Source of the DNA: Apostichopus japonicus
Lineage: Eukaryota; Echinodermata; Holothuroidea; Aspidochirotida; Stichopodidae
Assembly: GCF_037975245.1 (NCBI RefSeq)
Contig: NC_092583.1
Coordinates: forward strand, 11,301,764-11,365,763
Length of the DNA: 64,000 nucleotides
Direction of reading: 5' to 3'
The notes beneath the pieces are model-generated. The model did not search any database and had not been told where the DNA came from. It saw only the letters and a list, made by a program, of their open reading frames with translations. The position numbers were made by a program, and so were the translations under genes. Shown here one piece after another: positions 48,901-58,560 of this stretch (its first letter is position 1; each line of letters begins with the position of its first letter).

Positions 48901-51900
48901 GACCTTGGTTGTGGATAATTGGGAGATGGTGTACAGAATCATAAACGCATGGTGATGCAAACATCTTCTTAATCTTTTCATTTGCTATCTTCCTCGTGCA
49001 GAATGCAAGAGCTTTCTAGAGAACAGTTGGTGCCTGTTTGAGTTGGGCAAGGTAGTGTTGATAAGCCACCGACACCACATTATGTTTGGCTAACACAAGC
49101 CAGTTTCTGTTAAACCCTTTCCCCCTATGAATGCCACATTTCAGTCTGCCAACAACTGTCTTAAGCCCAAACAGGTTTTTCAATCTTTCCATTCCTAAAA
49201 TGATGGTTCATTTGCTCAGTATAGTATAAGTTGTCATCACTGTAACTCAGTGGATTGACAGATTAATAAATTACATCACAGCAAAGAACACTTTCTGAAT
49301 GTGAGAATATATAGATGTAGATAATTATGACAAAAGGTCATTGAGAAACAAACTAGACACACCTGCCATTCGATCTATGGAAGACAGTCTGAAAAATGTG
49401 TCTAAAAATTACACAAAGCGCTATGGAAAACAACACCTTTTATATGAGTCATTTCCCACACATACCTTGATAACATTACCAAGTCTTGCATCTGCAACTG
49501 CCAATTCAGCGTGTGCATCTTTCGCAACGATCTTCTTCAGAACTTTCTTCAAACCTTTGCCCATTTTACCTTCAATCAATGCTGTCGCAGCTGGAAAAAA
49601 GTACAAAGTTGGAAATTTTGTGAAATGGTCCACATGTTAAACACATCACTTATGTCCCATTGACACTAGCTTATGGACTATCACCTCCCTCGGCCCCACA
49701 CCTTCCCTATCCCTCTTATCCCTCGCTTTGAACTTTCCACTTTTAAAGAGCATATGGAGCTTTACAACACATCAAGTAGTACACCTCCCATTGACAATTC
49801 CCTGCAGGATATGGACATGTCAATTGTTGATGGTCTCAGAAATGTGACAATAAAGGTAGTTCATCACCGAAGGCCTCTGATAGGCTCTCAGTATTACCCA
49901 AGGTTCATCACTGACGATCAATTTTAGACAATTATCAAGTTTCATGTAAACTTTTTTGTGTGTTTATTTTGATCTGATTGCTGAACTGATCAATGGTATA
50001 TCACACAATTTTTTTCTAAAAAGAAAAATAGTTTGATACTACTGTAGTTGTTAGTATTCACAACTGAGACATACATGCTCTTCCAAATAGTGCAGTGCTA
50101 CACAAATGTAAATATGCATAGCAGCTCATTTGCATATTATAAATGAATATGAAACAATATTACTGTTAAGGACAGGCAGTCATCTAGTGCAATAAATACA
50201 TACAAGGACGTTGAACCAACCTGCCAATGCTTCTGTTGTGTCTTCAAACTTTTCAAACTGCTTTAATTTCACTCTGTAAATGGTAATAAAACATGTTCCA
50301 TAATATATATACTGTAAGGGTCATTCCATATCAAATCACCAAATTTTGGAGTATGTTGTAGTTCCACATCTTTTAAAAATTCCCAAATTAATTGAATGAT
50401 TGGAACACTATGAAATAAGCATATTTTGAAAATTTCAGTTGCATTGCTTCACAATTGGCCAATTTATCACACTTTGAAATTCCGCAATTTGTCCCCACCC
50501 TGGCATTTTCTTCATGTTTGACGTCTCATTTCTCAGCAACTAAACATCCCACTACCTTTCTATTACATATGCCTATAGAATCTATTCCATAGAGCAGGAA
50601 TATCAAAATTAAGGATACAAAACCATTGTCTTGTGGAGTTGGGTCAACTTAAAAGTGTCAAAATATTTGACTTTAGGCACTGTAATCGGGTCTAAGTTTT
50701 TGTGTCTTCCGTTTTTTTTCTCTCGGGCCATAGGTTCCTTGATGAGGACTTGATTGTCTCTTCGGATCCTTTTTCCTACTAAACTAAACTAAAACATTGT
50801 TACAAACTTACACTTGGCTGGCAGCTTCTGGAGTACTGAAGTTTTCATAAAGGTCTTCAACCTTTGCAAGTTTCTTTTCATCAAGAAGCTAGAATGAAAA
50901 GAATGTCAATAATGACATGTCAACAGTGTATAAATGAGATGCTAGCTGGTTATACTTGTTGTCCATTCACATTTTTGAACTTTGTGTAGCAGTTTTGGAG
51001 TAATTATAGAATACAGGGCCACTCGAGGATTCTATCTGAGCATCCGGATGCGCGGATGCTCAGTCTCACCCCAGTACGTATGTAAGTAAAAATGTCAAAG
51101 TCCCAGTTCTTTCTTTTTTGAGTGGATGCGCGGATGCGTGGATGCGGAGTCAAAAATTTCCTAAGTCCTTTCCTAGTACTTCCGGAATTTTAGTAGGCGT
51201 CGCACATGTACGGATGCCTTTTAAGAACGACACACTATTGATGTGGAATATCTTCATACATACGGGACTTTCAGTATTGGAAATACTTGATGGTATATGG
51301 GGAAACTTTCGAAAATTATTTAAGTCCTTTCCTAGTACTCACGAGGTGGATGGGTACAATTATAGAATACAGGGCCATTCATTAACTCTTCCCAGCATCC
51401 GGATGCGCGGATGCGCGGTGTGTCTGTACATGTCCGTACACGTTTGACGCCCTCTAAGATTCCATCACGTATTTCATTTTGACTCCGCATCCGCGCATCC
51501 GCGCATCCACCCCGGGAGTACTAGGAAAGGACTTAGATAATTTTCGAAAGTTTCCCCATATACGATACACCATCACGTATTTCATTTTGACTCCGCATCC
51601 GCGCATCCGCGCATCCACCCCGGGAGTACTAGGAATGGACTTACAATTTTCGAAAAGTTTCGACATATACCATCACGTATTTCCAATACTGAAAGTCCCG
51701 TATGTACGAAGATATTCCACATCAATAGTGTGTCGTTCTTAAAAGGCATCCGTACATGTGTGACGCCCTCTAAAATTCCACCACAGAAGTACTAGGAAAG
51801 GACACTCCGCATCCACGCATCCGCGCATCCACTCAAAAAGAAAGAACTGGGACTTTGACATTTTATACTCACATACGTACTGGGGTGAGACTAAGCATCC

Positions 51901-52808
51901 GCGCATCCGGATGCTCAGATAGTATCATCGAGTGGCCCTGTATTCTATAATTACTCCGGTGGATGCGCGGATGCGGAGTCAAAATGAAATACGTGATGGA
52001 ATTTTAGAGGGCGTCATACGTGTAATTATACGGACATGTACAGGCTCACCGCGCATCCGCGCATCCGGATGCTGGGAAGAGTTAATGAATGGCCCTGTAT
52101 TCTATAATTGTACCGCAGTTTTAACAGCTATTAATTATTAAGTTGTCCCATTTACGTTATACGCCTATGAAATCTGCTATCATTGCACTGGATTTTTGAG
52201 CTGTTTTGGAGGGTTAGTCTTCGAAAAACAGCTCTGCCAAAAGTCAAAGATGGTTGTCTTAACATAAGCTGGGCCCCCACCCCCGGACCCTAGTCCCTGA
52301 TAACTGCATGCTCGAATAATCATTTCCACACTTCACAGAAAATTGTGGAGGCTGTTTTAACATTATTCTACAGCTTCACTCTTTATTGATATTTAAAAAG
52401 TTCTCCTAAAAAATATTTACAAAGCAACTTCCATATCCTGTCATCAACCTTTAAGAAAATGAAAATCATAACGTGTGTACTAACGTTAGCATAGCCTATT
52501 ACGCTAAGTATACGTAAACCTAACGTTAGGCTGGCACGTGTCTGTGAAGGTTAAGCACGAGCGTCCAATACTGTAATGCTGGTCCTAGGCTAGGCTTGTA
52601 CTGTACATGTGTGTGTTTACAGACCACGTTTCGCAAGGAGGCATGGGCCTACAGGGTAATATTGCTTTACATTGTTAGCTTATACTTTTAACACAATTCA
52701 AACTGAATGAACCAAAATAAGCTTAAAAATGATCACCAATGGTATTTTATCCAGTAAACATACCTTGAAAACAGCGTATCCCGCTGGTGATTCAAATAAA
52801 ACCAGCAT
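39888..52808 (-). CDS. NOP58: NOP58 box C/D snoRNP core protein, complete, 13 exons
   Basis: Nucleolar protein that pairs with NOP56 and, with fibrillarin and the 15.5K protein, forms box C/D snoRNPs directing 2'-O-methylation and rRNA processing. Joined exons (- strand): 52808-52764, 50888-50812, 50273-50221, 49590-49466, 48418-48282, 46477-46413, 45424-45290, 44764-44619, 43420-43294, 42886-42723, 41599-41465, 40795-40535, 39950-39888. All are GT-AG and in phase; 1533 nt, 510 residues plus stop. Visible: the N-terminal [15 protein letters not shown], the coiled-coil middle ([20 protein letters not shown]), the NOP domain ([50 protein letters not shown]), and a charged tail with KKRK and a final Lys run. 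Its introns host six C/D snoRNA candidates. Confidence 0.96.
40535..40795 (-). CDS. NOP58: NOP58 exon 12
   Basis: Encodes [40 protein letters not shown] and a charged tail with [20 protein letters not shown]. The DSTLP motif is shared with human NOP58; the acidic/basic tail varies between species. Confidence 0.94.
41018..41044. other. Perfect 11-bp hairpin
   Basis: ACCTGAACGGT, loop TCGAG, ACCGTTCAGGT, in NOP58 intron 11. A third GAACGGTTCG copy lies just upstream at 41008. Confidence 0.85.
41465..41599 (-). CDS. NOP58: NOP58 exon 11
   Basis: Encodes [40 protein letters not shown] and LEESG, the end of the NOP domain. Confidence 0.95.
41981..42057 (-). ncRNA. Box C/D snoRNA in NOP58 intron 10, 18S guide
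   Basis: Perfect 7-bp stem AGCTGTC/GACAGCT closing a 77-nt unit, with box C ATGATGT directly after the stem and box D CTGA directly before it. The guide TTTTGTCACTACC upstream of D pairs with 18S GGUAGUGACGAAAA (one G-U wobble), predicting methylation of the A in GGUA. Vertebrate NOP58 hosts SNORD11 and SNORD70, which I recall acting near this part of 18S, so it may be their relative with a shifted register. I see no clear D' or C' box. Confidence 0.75.
42723..42886 (-). CDS. NOP58: NOP58 exon 10 (NOP domain core)
   Basis: Encodes [40 protein letters not shown] and [25 protein letters not shown] and TPKYGLIYH are the strongest NOP-domain signatures. Confidence 0.96.
43294..43420 (-). CDS. 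NOP58: NOP58 exon 9 (NOP domain start)
   Basis: Encodes [40 protein letters not shown] and HA, the start of the RNA- and 15.5K-binding NOP domain. Confidence 0.95.
43814..43892 (-). ncRNA. Box C/D snoRNA in NOP58 intron 8 (18S guide family, copy 4)
   Basis: Box C ATGATGT, guide AATCTGTCAATCC, D' CTGA, C' TTGATGA, second guide GACTTACTAAAAA, D CTGA. The terminal stem is slightly weaker (CTTTGC against GCAAG). Confidence 0.83.
43814..44207 (-). repeat. Intronic duplication, member 1 (pairs with 46713-47090)
   Basis: Beyond the snoRNA, ~300 bp also match the second copy in the same order: AACATTGATTAACCCAAGGC, GTTACCAACCACACTTC, AGGAATGCTAAAGC, AGAGTTCCAACATCTT, TTTTTTCCATAAATTAA and a final TTCTGTTCAT. 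Introns 8 and 5 of NOP58 therefore share a duplicated block carrying a snoRNA. Confidence 0.9.
44494..44610 (-). mobile_element. CR1/L2-like LINE or SINE 3' tail
   Basis: A (TAA)n run followed by TATTTATTCTTATATAGCGC is the reverse complement of the usual GCGCTATATAA...(TTA)n ending of L2/CR1-type elements. Only the tail is evident; it lies in NOP58 intron 8, close to exon 8. Confidence 0.7.
44619..44764 (-). CDS. NOP58: NOP58 exon 8
   Basis: Encodes [40 protein letters not shown] and NITYLCDQ. The [12 protein letters not shown] motif is diagnostic of NOP56/58 proteins. Confidence 0.95.
45290..45424 (-). CDS. NOP58: NOP58 exon 7
   Basis: Encodes [40 protein letters not shown] and VKLL, the coiled-coil segment used for NOP56-NOP58 pairing. 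Confidence 0.95.
45875..45956 (-). ncRNA. Box C/D snoRNA in NOP58 intron 6 (18S guide family, copy 3)
   Basis: Stem TCTTTGC/GCAAAGA. Box C ATGATGT, guide AATCTGTCAATCC, D' CTGA, C' TTGATGA, D CTGA. The D'-side guide is identical to the other copies; the D-side guide (TTATTTAATGAAA) has diverged. Confidence 0.85.
46413..46477 (-). CDS. NOP58: NOP58 exon 6
   Basis: 65 nt encoding [20 protein letters not shown] and I, nearly identical to human [21 protein letters not shown]. Confidence 0.95.
46713..46798 (-). ncRNA. Box C/D snoRNA in NOP58 intron 5 (18S guide family, copy 2)
   Basis: Perfect 8-bp terminal stem GTCTTTGC/GCAAAGAC. Box C ATGATGT, guide AATCTGTCAATCC, D' CTGA, C' TTGATGA, second guide GACTATCTAAAAA, D CTGA. 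Same 18S complementarity as its paralogues. Part of a ~380-bp duplication with 43814-44207. Confidence 0.87.
46713..47090 (-). repeat. Intronic duplication, member 2
   Basis: Second copy of the snoRNA-bearing block described at 43814-44207, with small indels. The snoRNA part is the best conserved piece, as expected if it is under selection. Confidence 0.9.
47199..47636. mobile_element. hAT-like MITE in NOP58 intron 5
   Basis: Ends CAGGGATGAGACT and, read inward from the right, CAGGCACGAGACT (10 of 13). Flanks share GGTATTT (47192-47198 and 47637-47643), a near-complete 8-bp duplication. The block GTGTCCCCCTCCCCTTT is shared with the hAT-like element at 38515-38883, so the families are related or share a captured core. 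Contains an A21 tract. Confidence 0.75.
48282..48418 (-). CDS. NOP58: NOP58 exon 5
   Basis: Encodes [40 protein letters not shown] and LGLAH. Ends in phase 2; the split Ser codon is completed by exon 6. Confidence 0.95.
48520..49035. repeat. Diverged tandem duplication in NOP58 intron 4
   Basis: About 48520-48725 and 48800-49035 share AACAAAAGAATGC, TTTGTGTAT/TTCGTGTAT, GATAATT, ATGGTGATG/ATAGTGATA, a CATCTTCCT-like block and TCTAGAGAA. A G-run with AGGAGG-type repeats lies between the copies. Confidence 0.55.
49209..49288 (-). ncRNA. Box C/D snoRNA in NOP58 intron 4 (18S guide family, copy 1)
   Basis: Terminal stem TTTGC/GCAAA, box C GTGATGT, guide AATCTGTCAATCC before D' CTGA, C' TGATGA, D CTGA. 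The D' guide is complementary to GGATTGACAGATT of 18S rRNA. By the fifth-base rule it points to the first U of GGAUU, which I take to be human Um1288/yeast Um1269 (from memory). The second guide differs from the other copies. Confidence 0.85.
49466..49590 (-). CDS. NOP58: NOP58 exon 4
   Basis: Encodes [20 protein letters not shown] and [20 protein letters not shown], then K. Matches human [20 protein letters not shown]. Confidence 0.95.
49827..49921 (-). ncRNA. Box C/D snoRNA candidate in NOP58 intron 3
   Basis: On the NOP58 strand: terminal stem TTGATCGTC pairing with GACCATCAA (8 of 9), box C GTGATGA, first guide ending GGGTAATA before D' CTGA, C' box GTGATGA, second guide ending GTCACATTT before D box CTGA. 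Both boxes C and C' match the consensus fully. About 95 nt. I do not recognise an rRNA target for either guide. Confidence 0.75.
50221..50273 (-). CDS. NOP58: NOP58 exon 3
   Basis: 53 nt encoding [17 protein letters not shown], equivalent to human VKLKHFEKFQDTAEALA. Part of the NOP5 N-terminal domain. Confidence 0.93.
50812..50888 (-). CDS. NOP58: NOP58 exon 2
   Basis: Encodes [20 protein letters not shown] and EAASQ. The donor GTAAGT at 50811 (not the overlapping GTGTAA) is required so that the next exon reads [10 protein letters not shown] as in human. Confidence 0.93.
51001..52113. mobile_element. Interleaved inverted-repeat complex rich in GCATCCGCGCATCC
   Basis: Order A-B-A'-B', where A' and B' are reverse complements of A (51001-~51353) and B (51354-~51510); A' is ~51511-51955 and B' ~51956-52113. 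A and B both start with the same terminus, AATTATAGAATACAGGGCCA, and A' and B' end with its complement. Nine clusters of GGATGCGCGGATGC or its complement stud the region, often with the palindrome GCATCCGGATGC. The stretch CATCACGTATTTCATTTTG through AGTACTAGGAA is also directly duplicated (near 51464 and 51570). No coding sequence. In NOP58 intron 1. Confidence 0.88.
52764..52808 (-). CDS. NOP58: NOP58 exon 1 with start codon
   Basis: ATG at 52808-52806, donor GTATG after 52764. Encodes [15 protein letters not shown], matching human MLVLFETSVGYAIFK residue for residue at the start, which fixes the initiation codon. Confidence 0.95.
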
Positions 52809-52960
52809 TTTGAACTCTGTAGTCTGTTTCGAGCTCAGCGGGCAACGTGTATGTGTGCAGTGTGCAGCATGCAACTAGTAAAACGGCAGATGTCTATGGC
52901 GGGCCATCAGTCTCAAATCGGTGGGAAATTTGTATATATACAAATTTCCTTAGATTTATA
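52809..52960 (-). promoter_or_regulatory. NOP58: NOP58 5' UTR and proximal promoter (putative)
   Basis: Immediately upstream of the NOP58 ATG the sequence is less AT-rich than its surroundings and holds CCCGCCATAGACATC and GCCCGCTGAGCTCG on the gene strand. No TATA box is evident close by. Placement is inferred only from the start codon. Confidence 0.4.
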
Positions 52961-53811
52961 CTAGTTTCTAGCAGCTTAAATTGACTTTTGTCGATTTATT
53001 TTACTTATCACCAATTTAAATTGCTATATGTAGAGTTAAATAGATGATATATATCGAATTAAACTGGTATTATTACACGTAGATATCATGGTAACCAAGC
53101 CTACAACTGCAGACTTTGTATTATGACTACAAATGTACTCTTGATTGAACTTCACTGAAGAATTATCTCAGGTCTTAAAATTAACTTCTTAAAATTAAGG
53201 ATTCTAATGTAACGATTCAGATACAGTGACTGTTACATTTTAAGAACTCTCGGGATGCTTTTTTTTTTCATATTTTGGAATTCCCCGTGCTGGGAAGAAG
53301 TAAATACTTCATTAAAAAAAAAATAGAGAAATTATTGCAAAACTAACCCAAACTGCTCAGAGTTTTGGCCATATGCCTCGATCTTGTTAAATATAGGGCC
53401 TACAGTAATGATTACCGGGAGACATTTCAAACTATGTCGATCTACCGATATTGGACAGGAGTAATCCCGGGATAAGTTTATTCCTAAACAAGGAGCTGAG
53501 AAAATGGAAGTTCAAGTTATCCCTCGCTATCTTTCGAAACCAGTAGAAAGAATTATGTGTATTGGCAACGTAAAATTGAACAACAGCATGGTAAAACAGC
53601 AGCAACAATTTTAGTTTAGACAACAACAAATTTAGTTTTGACAAAGAAATAAGTTTTCTTTTTTCGCGTTCCATAGTGGTAGGCCTGTAGCTGTAGAACT
53701 TGTCAGTTTTACCTTCCAGATATGGCGTCCTTCCACATGAGCATCTACTTCTAATTTCCTTAATCAATGAAATTTCAATTCCTTCAACTGTTGTTATATA
53801 CTATGAAGCAC

Positions 53812-54178
53812 TGAAGACTCGCGCAAAAAGAAACGTCTAATGCCGGTAATTTGACCTAGTTTCAAATGAGGTGTAACAGAAGTGTTAAACACCACCATCG
53901 ATCCCAGAAAATACACACACAGCTTGCTTCCGTCGGTAATTAGACACTAGTGTACATGTCAGTACATACAGCTGCGGTCAATACCCACAGCACAGTATAT
54001 ATACTGGTATACCACGGAGGTAAAAACAGAATATACAAACCGTACAGCGATGGGCATCTCAGGTCCAGCTAAAGATAACAATTAAGGTATCACGTTTCAT
54101 TACTGTCTGCATTTTGTAGCAGCACGAACAAAACGTCACTTTTTCAGATGGCCGCACGCGGTTTGGGGCGAGTCTTCA
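53812..54178. mobile_element. TIR repeat, copy 2 (MITE family shared with 34016-34364)
   Basis: Ends TGAAGACTCGC and GCGAGTCTTCA are perfect 11-bp inverted repeats. The interior matches copy 1 closely except for a ~36-nt insertion (TATATACTGGTATACC region near 53997-54035) and a replaced ~40-nt block before TTTTTCAGA. Confidence 0.87.
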
Positions 54179-54873
54179 ATGCCTTTAAGTTGCCAGATTT
54201 CGTGACCACTATTTAGCTAAATTGTACGGTATGCCATCATTCACTTTATGTTGAATCGGGCAGTCCGCAACTGAATTTCGCCGGCCATGACGACCAATAC
54301 AAGGCATGATGACTGAGTAACGACTGAGAACTGAGCAGCGACCTTCCAGACCCCCCCCCCCGGCCCCACTGCTCAGAATTAATGTTCAGAACTACATGGA
54401 AGCTAGCTTGGGATATGGACATTAAAGGTAAAAAAAAACACTTTATGACAAGATCCGAGAACTTTAGATCAATTTTCCGACGAGTGGAATAACTAATCTG
54501 TCCGGGACAGCGAAAACTTTGACCCACTTTTAGCCGCAATTCGCAGTTTGTGGACAGTCGATCTAGGTCACCCTTACCAAAACTAGAAGCAATTAATTGA
54601 AAGATTTATCAGACTCTCGGCTGAATTTGTTATTGTTCATCAAAGACAACAGGCTGTCCACCAATTCGACGGAAACTAACACACCTGGGGCTCCGCCATT
54701 TTTGTGAAACACCCACTGAACACATTTAATAAATAAGAAGCAAAGAATAAATAAATAAGAATAAATAAGGAGATGATTGTTTTGTCAATGAAACAGTGCC
54801 TTTCGTTTTTCTTTTCAAAGTGTCCTTTGAAACATTGAAAATTACTATTATTAAAATTTGTAGCGGTACGTAT

Positions 54874-54939
54874 AATGCATTTTGTCCGTGGAAGTTTTGA
54901 GGTAATAATGCATTTTGTCCGTGGAAATTTTGAGGTAAT
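54874..54939. repeat. 33-bp tandem duplication
   Basis: Two copies, at 54874 and 54907, starting AATGCATTTTGTCCGTGGAA and differing by one base. Confidence 0.95.
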
Positions 54940-57900
54940 CATTGGCAAACTTCCACATCCCCAAGTTTTTCGAAGTTTTTACCAGGCACCCCCCCCCCTC
55001 TCCCGTCCCCTACAATCTTTCCTACAGCTACCGGCGTATTTCGGAATCCGTTGCCGGCGCCATATCTTTAAGAATTTTTTCACCTATCTGGACCGTTCAA
55101 TTATAAATGCTGTGTACTGAAGAGCTGATTTGATGGTAAAGAACAGCAGGAATGAATGTTATAGCCAAGCTCACACATAAGTAGGTTATTTTTATTTATT
55201 TCCTTACTTATTAATTTCGTAATTTATTTTTATTTTTTGGCGAAAGATCTTGCGAACCTAGTGTATATTCCTGTTAAACTTATTTGGCAGTATTTCTGTC
55301 AAATAACTTGATATTTACAAGCTACTTTTTTCTCGTGTTGCAGGTGGGGGACTACCTTGGGGGGGGGGGTGGAAGGGGGTCTAGGAGTGGTTCAAAGCCC
55401 CTACAACATATATCAACAATAGCTTCGAAATAACTACCGTATACTCTATCCAGCTTTAAACACACACACACAAAAGCTTGTTATAAGACCCTGACAAGTA
55501 ATATTTTTCAGTTACTAACTTTATTATTTCCCAGAAAGAGAAAAATAAAAAAAAATAAAATGAATTTATCCAAAAATGTACAAAGACTACTTCTAAGGGC
55601 AAGAGAAAGGAAGAAAATATATAGGAGTTAATTGGGTCAAATGAAATGCAAATACCAAGATTCATCATTCATTGCATGCTTTGAAAAAATCACTGCCTTT
55701 ATTGATTTTATTTTTAAATTTCCATATTAGATGCCCATCCAAATAAAGACAAAGAATAAGTTAAAAGAAAACTACACTTCTTTTTTATCACGTCTCCATC
55801 CAAAGGAGTAACGATACTCCTGTACATTTTATCCAGAAGATCATCAAACAGGACGGAGAGCAAACTGTTTCAATCAAAGGAAGATTAAATGGTACTTTTT
55901 CTTTTTAAATATGCTAAAGAAATAATTACAAATTAATGTCTTTGATTGTTTTATGTTAGGCATCATAGGAGGCAGGGTGACTGTGGAGGGGGAGGGAGAG
56001 GCGTGTAACTTGAAGTTTAATGTTTATCTCAACAAATACAACATCCTTAAAATATCAGACCAAGAGGAAGTGTTGGTAGCTTTTCTGAACCCAGCATTAT
56101 CATTTTTTGGAGGGGGGGGGGGGGGTAACATGTATTAGTTCAATATTTACCTATAATATGAACCTTTACTGAATGTGTCCAGTGTCAACATGTTCCTAGC
56201 TACAATAATGAACAAGTAGTTTGCATTAATAATTGGTACTAGCCAGTTATATATTATAAGTTGATATGAAATTTATCATAGTTGAGGGGAAACACAAATG
56301 GTTGCAGATCTGGATGGGAACCATGTTGTTCCATACCTTACCTAAGTTGCCTAACAGGTCATTATTTTGTTGAATTCCATTACTCTTAAAGAGAGAGAAA
56401 GAAAGAGATACTATAAAGATGTGTATCATGAAGGCTAGGCCTTGGTGTGTACATACACATTGAAATAATCTTAAAACTAGGCAAATTTCATGATGTTTCT
56501 CTTTTTCTTTTTTCCCCAAAATGGTCAATTATTGAAGTACAAACTGTCTATTGCAACACCCAACACGCAATGTGCTGAAGACGCATAATTCCAAAAACGC
56601 CTGCTTCGACGACCATCGTGTGGAGAATTGAACCGGAGTACCTTTTGGTTAATACACTCATGATAAGATATTGTGCCTCTTGAAGGAATTTGTGGATTAA
56701 AAGTTTCAAAGACGGAGATTTGCTTCTATTTACTTTCATCAAAGAATTTTATGACAATAAATGTTGCTCGAAATTTCAGTTTGATAACATTTTTCAACTT
56801 TAGACGTAGAGTTATGACACAATGTTTTCTATTATTTTCTTACACCATGCATTAGAATTCTAAATAGCCCCATAAATAACTTAATGCCACTTACACAATG
56901 CCACAACTTACTGTCTGAGGATTCCTATGTTTATAACCCTTTATACTTTATAGCATCCACAATACAATGACTGCCTGACAGTGGCTGTAGGTTTTATAAT
57001 ATACTGTACCAAAGTGAGGACCAGTCTAACGAAACCTCACTCTTACGATGTAATGAGGTTTATGTGTTTGAAGCAACAATACCATCACTGCCGGTAGGTC
57101 ATTATAAAATAACCAAGAGAGGACACATCTATCATATAAACCTCATTACTATGATGAGCCCGAGCTGAAACTTTATAATGTTCTGAAATGCCAACAATGC
57201 AATACTTGCCTGTCTGTAATGAAATGCAATACTTGCCTAAAGTTTCACAGACTTGTTATATTATTATAATATTCTGAAGTGAGGACAAGTCTAACAAACC
57301 TCACTTTCTCCATGCAATAATTTCAATGCTTCAGCTCTGTGTACACAGACCAAGTACCTTTATGTTTAAAGCCGCAACAGTTTTAAGTTTCTCAGCATTT
57401 GGCACAAACCAACACTTGGTAAGGTCTCTAAAGGTACATTTTACTTATCCGTATAGGCCTATGCAAAATGATCACTATCATATTACATGCATGCCCCTCA
57501 CCCCTCCCCCACCCCAACAGGCTGTTCTTTTCCTCAACTGCTGCCCCATTACTAAGATTGACAAATTTCCAACATATGTACAGCTGATTATTAATATGTA
57601 CCGCCAAGAGGATTTTACTGCATTTTTCGCAAAACCCTGTTACATCTTAAAGAGAACTCACAACTATGCGCAACAGGCTACTTCAAAATGCAGATCTACA
57701 TACTCAGATCAGGGCAAACACTACTGTAGAAAGGTATTGCACAACCATTTGTTAGATCTGATAGATAATACCTACCCATAAGCTGTCCTTCGCACATCCT
57801 AGAAGGCCATTATCATTCATACCAACCTCTTTCAGAAATATTTTTCACTCTCTCAGGTGAATCAACTCATTGTTTGACTCAAAAGTTACCATATCAAAAC

Positions 57901-58303
57901 AGAAACAACAACAAATCTTAATACATGCAAAAATTGTGTCAATGCAAGAGAAAGGAGGATAGATAAATTAGGCATGTGAAGAGGGGAATAGTCACACATG
58001 TTGTAATTTGTTTGTTTCCAAAATCTCTAATTATTTATGTCAATTATTATCTGTTATGATTATTTCTAAGACAGACCTAAGGAATAAGGTTGTTATATTG
58101 TGGGGGGATAATCAGTTTGCACAATCATCTCTGTGATTTAGTAAATTGTGACACCACCTAAATCTTGCCATTGGCAGAATATATTGATTTAACTTGTAGC
58201 TGAAATGACGGTGTCATGTAGTGTCCATTGATGATACACAGCTGTACAAGGACCTGTGCATGTTTTGATGTTCTTTTGAGCTACTTTCCATTTATAATTA
58301 CTT

Positions 58304-58309
58304 TTTATT
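58304..58309 (-). terminator. GORASP2: Putative GORASP2 polyadenylation signal
   Basis: AATAAA on the - strand about 250 nt after the stop codon; the first canonical hexamer found downstream. Confidence 0.45.
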
Positions 58310-58560
58310 CAAGTGATTGCACATAAGAAACATCCCCTGCCTCTCTATTGAGGAATAGTAAGATATATTGCCTTGAAAGCACAGCTATATTTTCAGTAGC
58401 TGTACTTAGGCCTCTACATCCCAATGAACATGTATTAAACCACTTCTTTGTACTTGAAAGATATGCTCCAACAAATGAACAAACTAAACCTGTGTATTAT
58501 AACAACTTTCTTTAACTTGCCTCAACGTAGACCCATTATTTAAAGTGTCATTTTTGTATT

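Larger units (their letters stand above)
52961..58560. other. Intergenic region between GORASP2 3' end and NOP58 promoter
   Basis: Apart from the TIR repeat, the 33-bp duplication, G-runs near 55361 and 56112, a C-run near 54349 and weak repeats near 57010-57310 (AGTGAGGAC-AGTCTAAC twice), I see no gene. Short ORFs here have no splice support or family resemblance. AATAAA on the - strand (58309-58304) may be the GORASP2 polyadenylation signal. Confidence 0.5.

Noticed and set aside
55361-55375. G-run near 55361 as a quadruplex-forming regulatory site
   Set aside because: Homopolymer runs of this kind are scattered through the window with no relation to genes.
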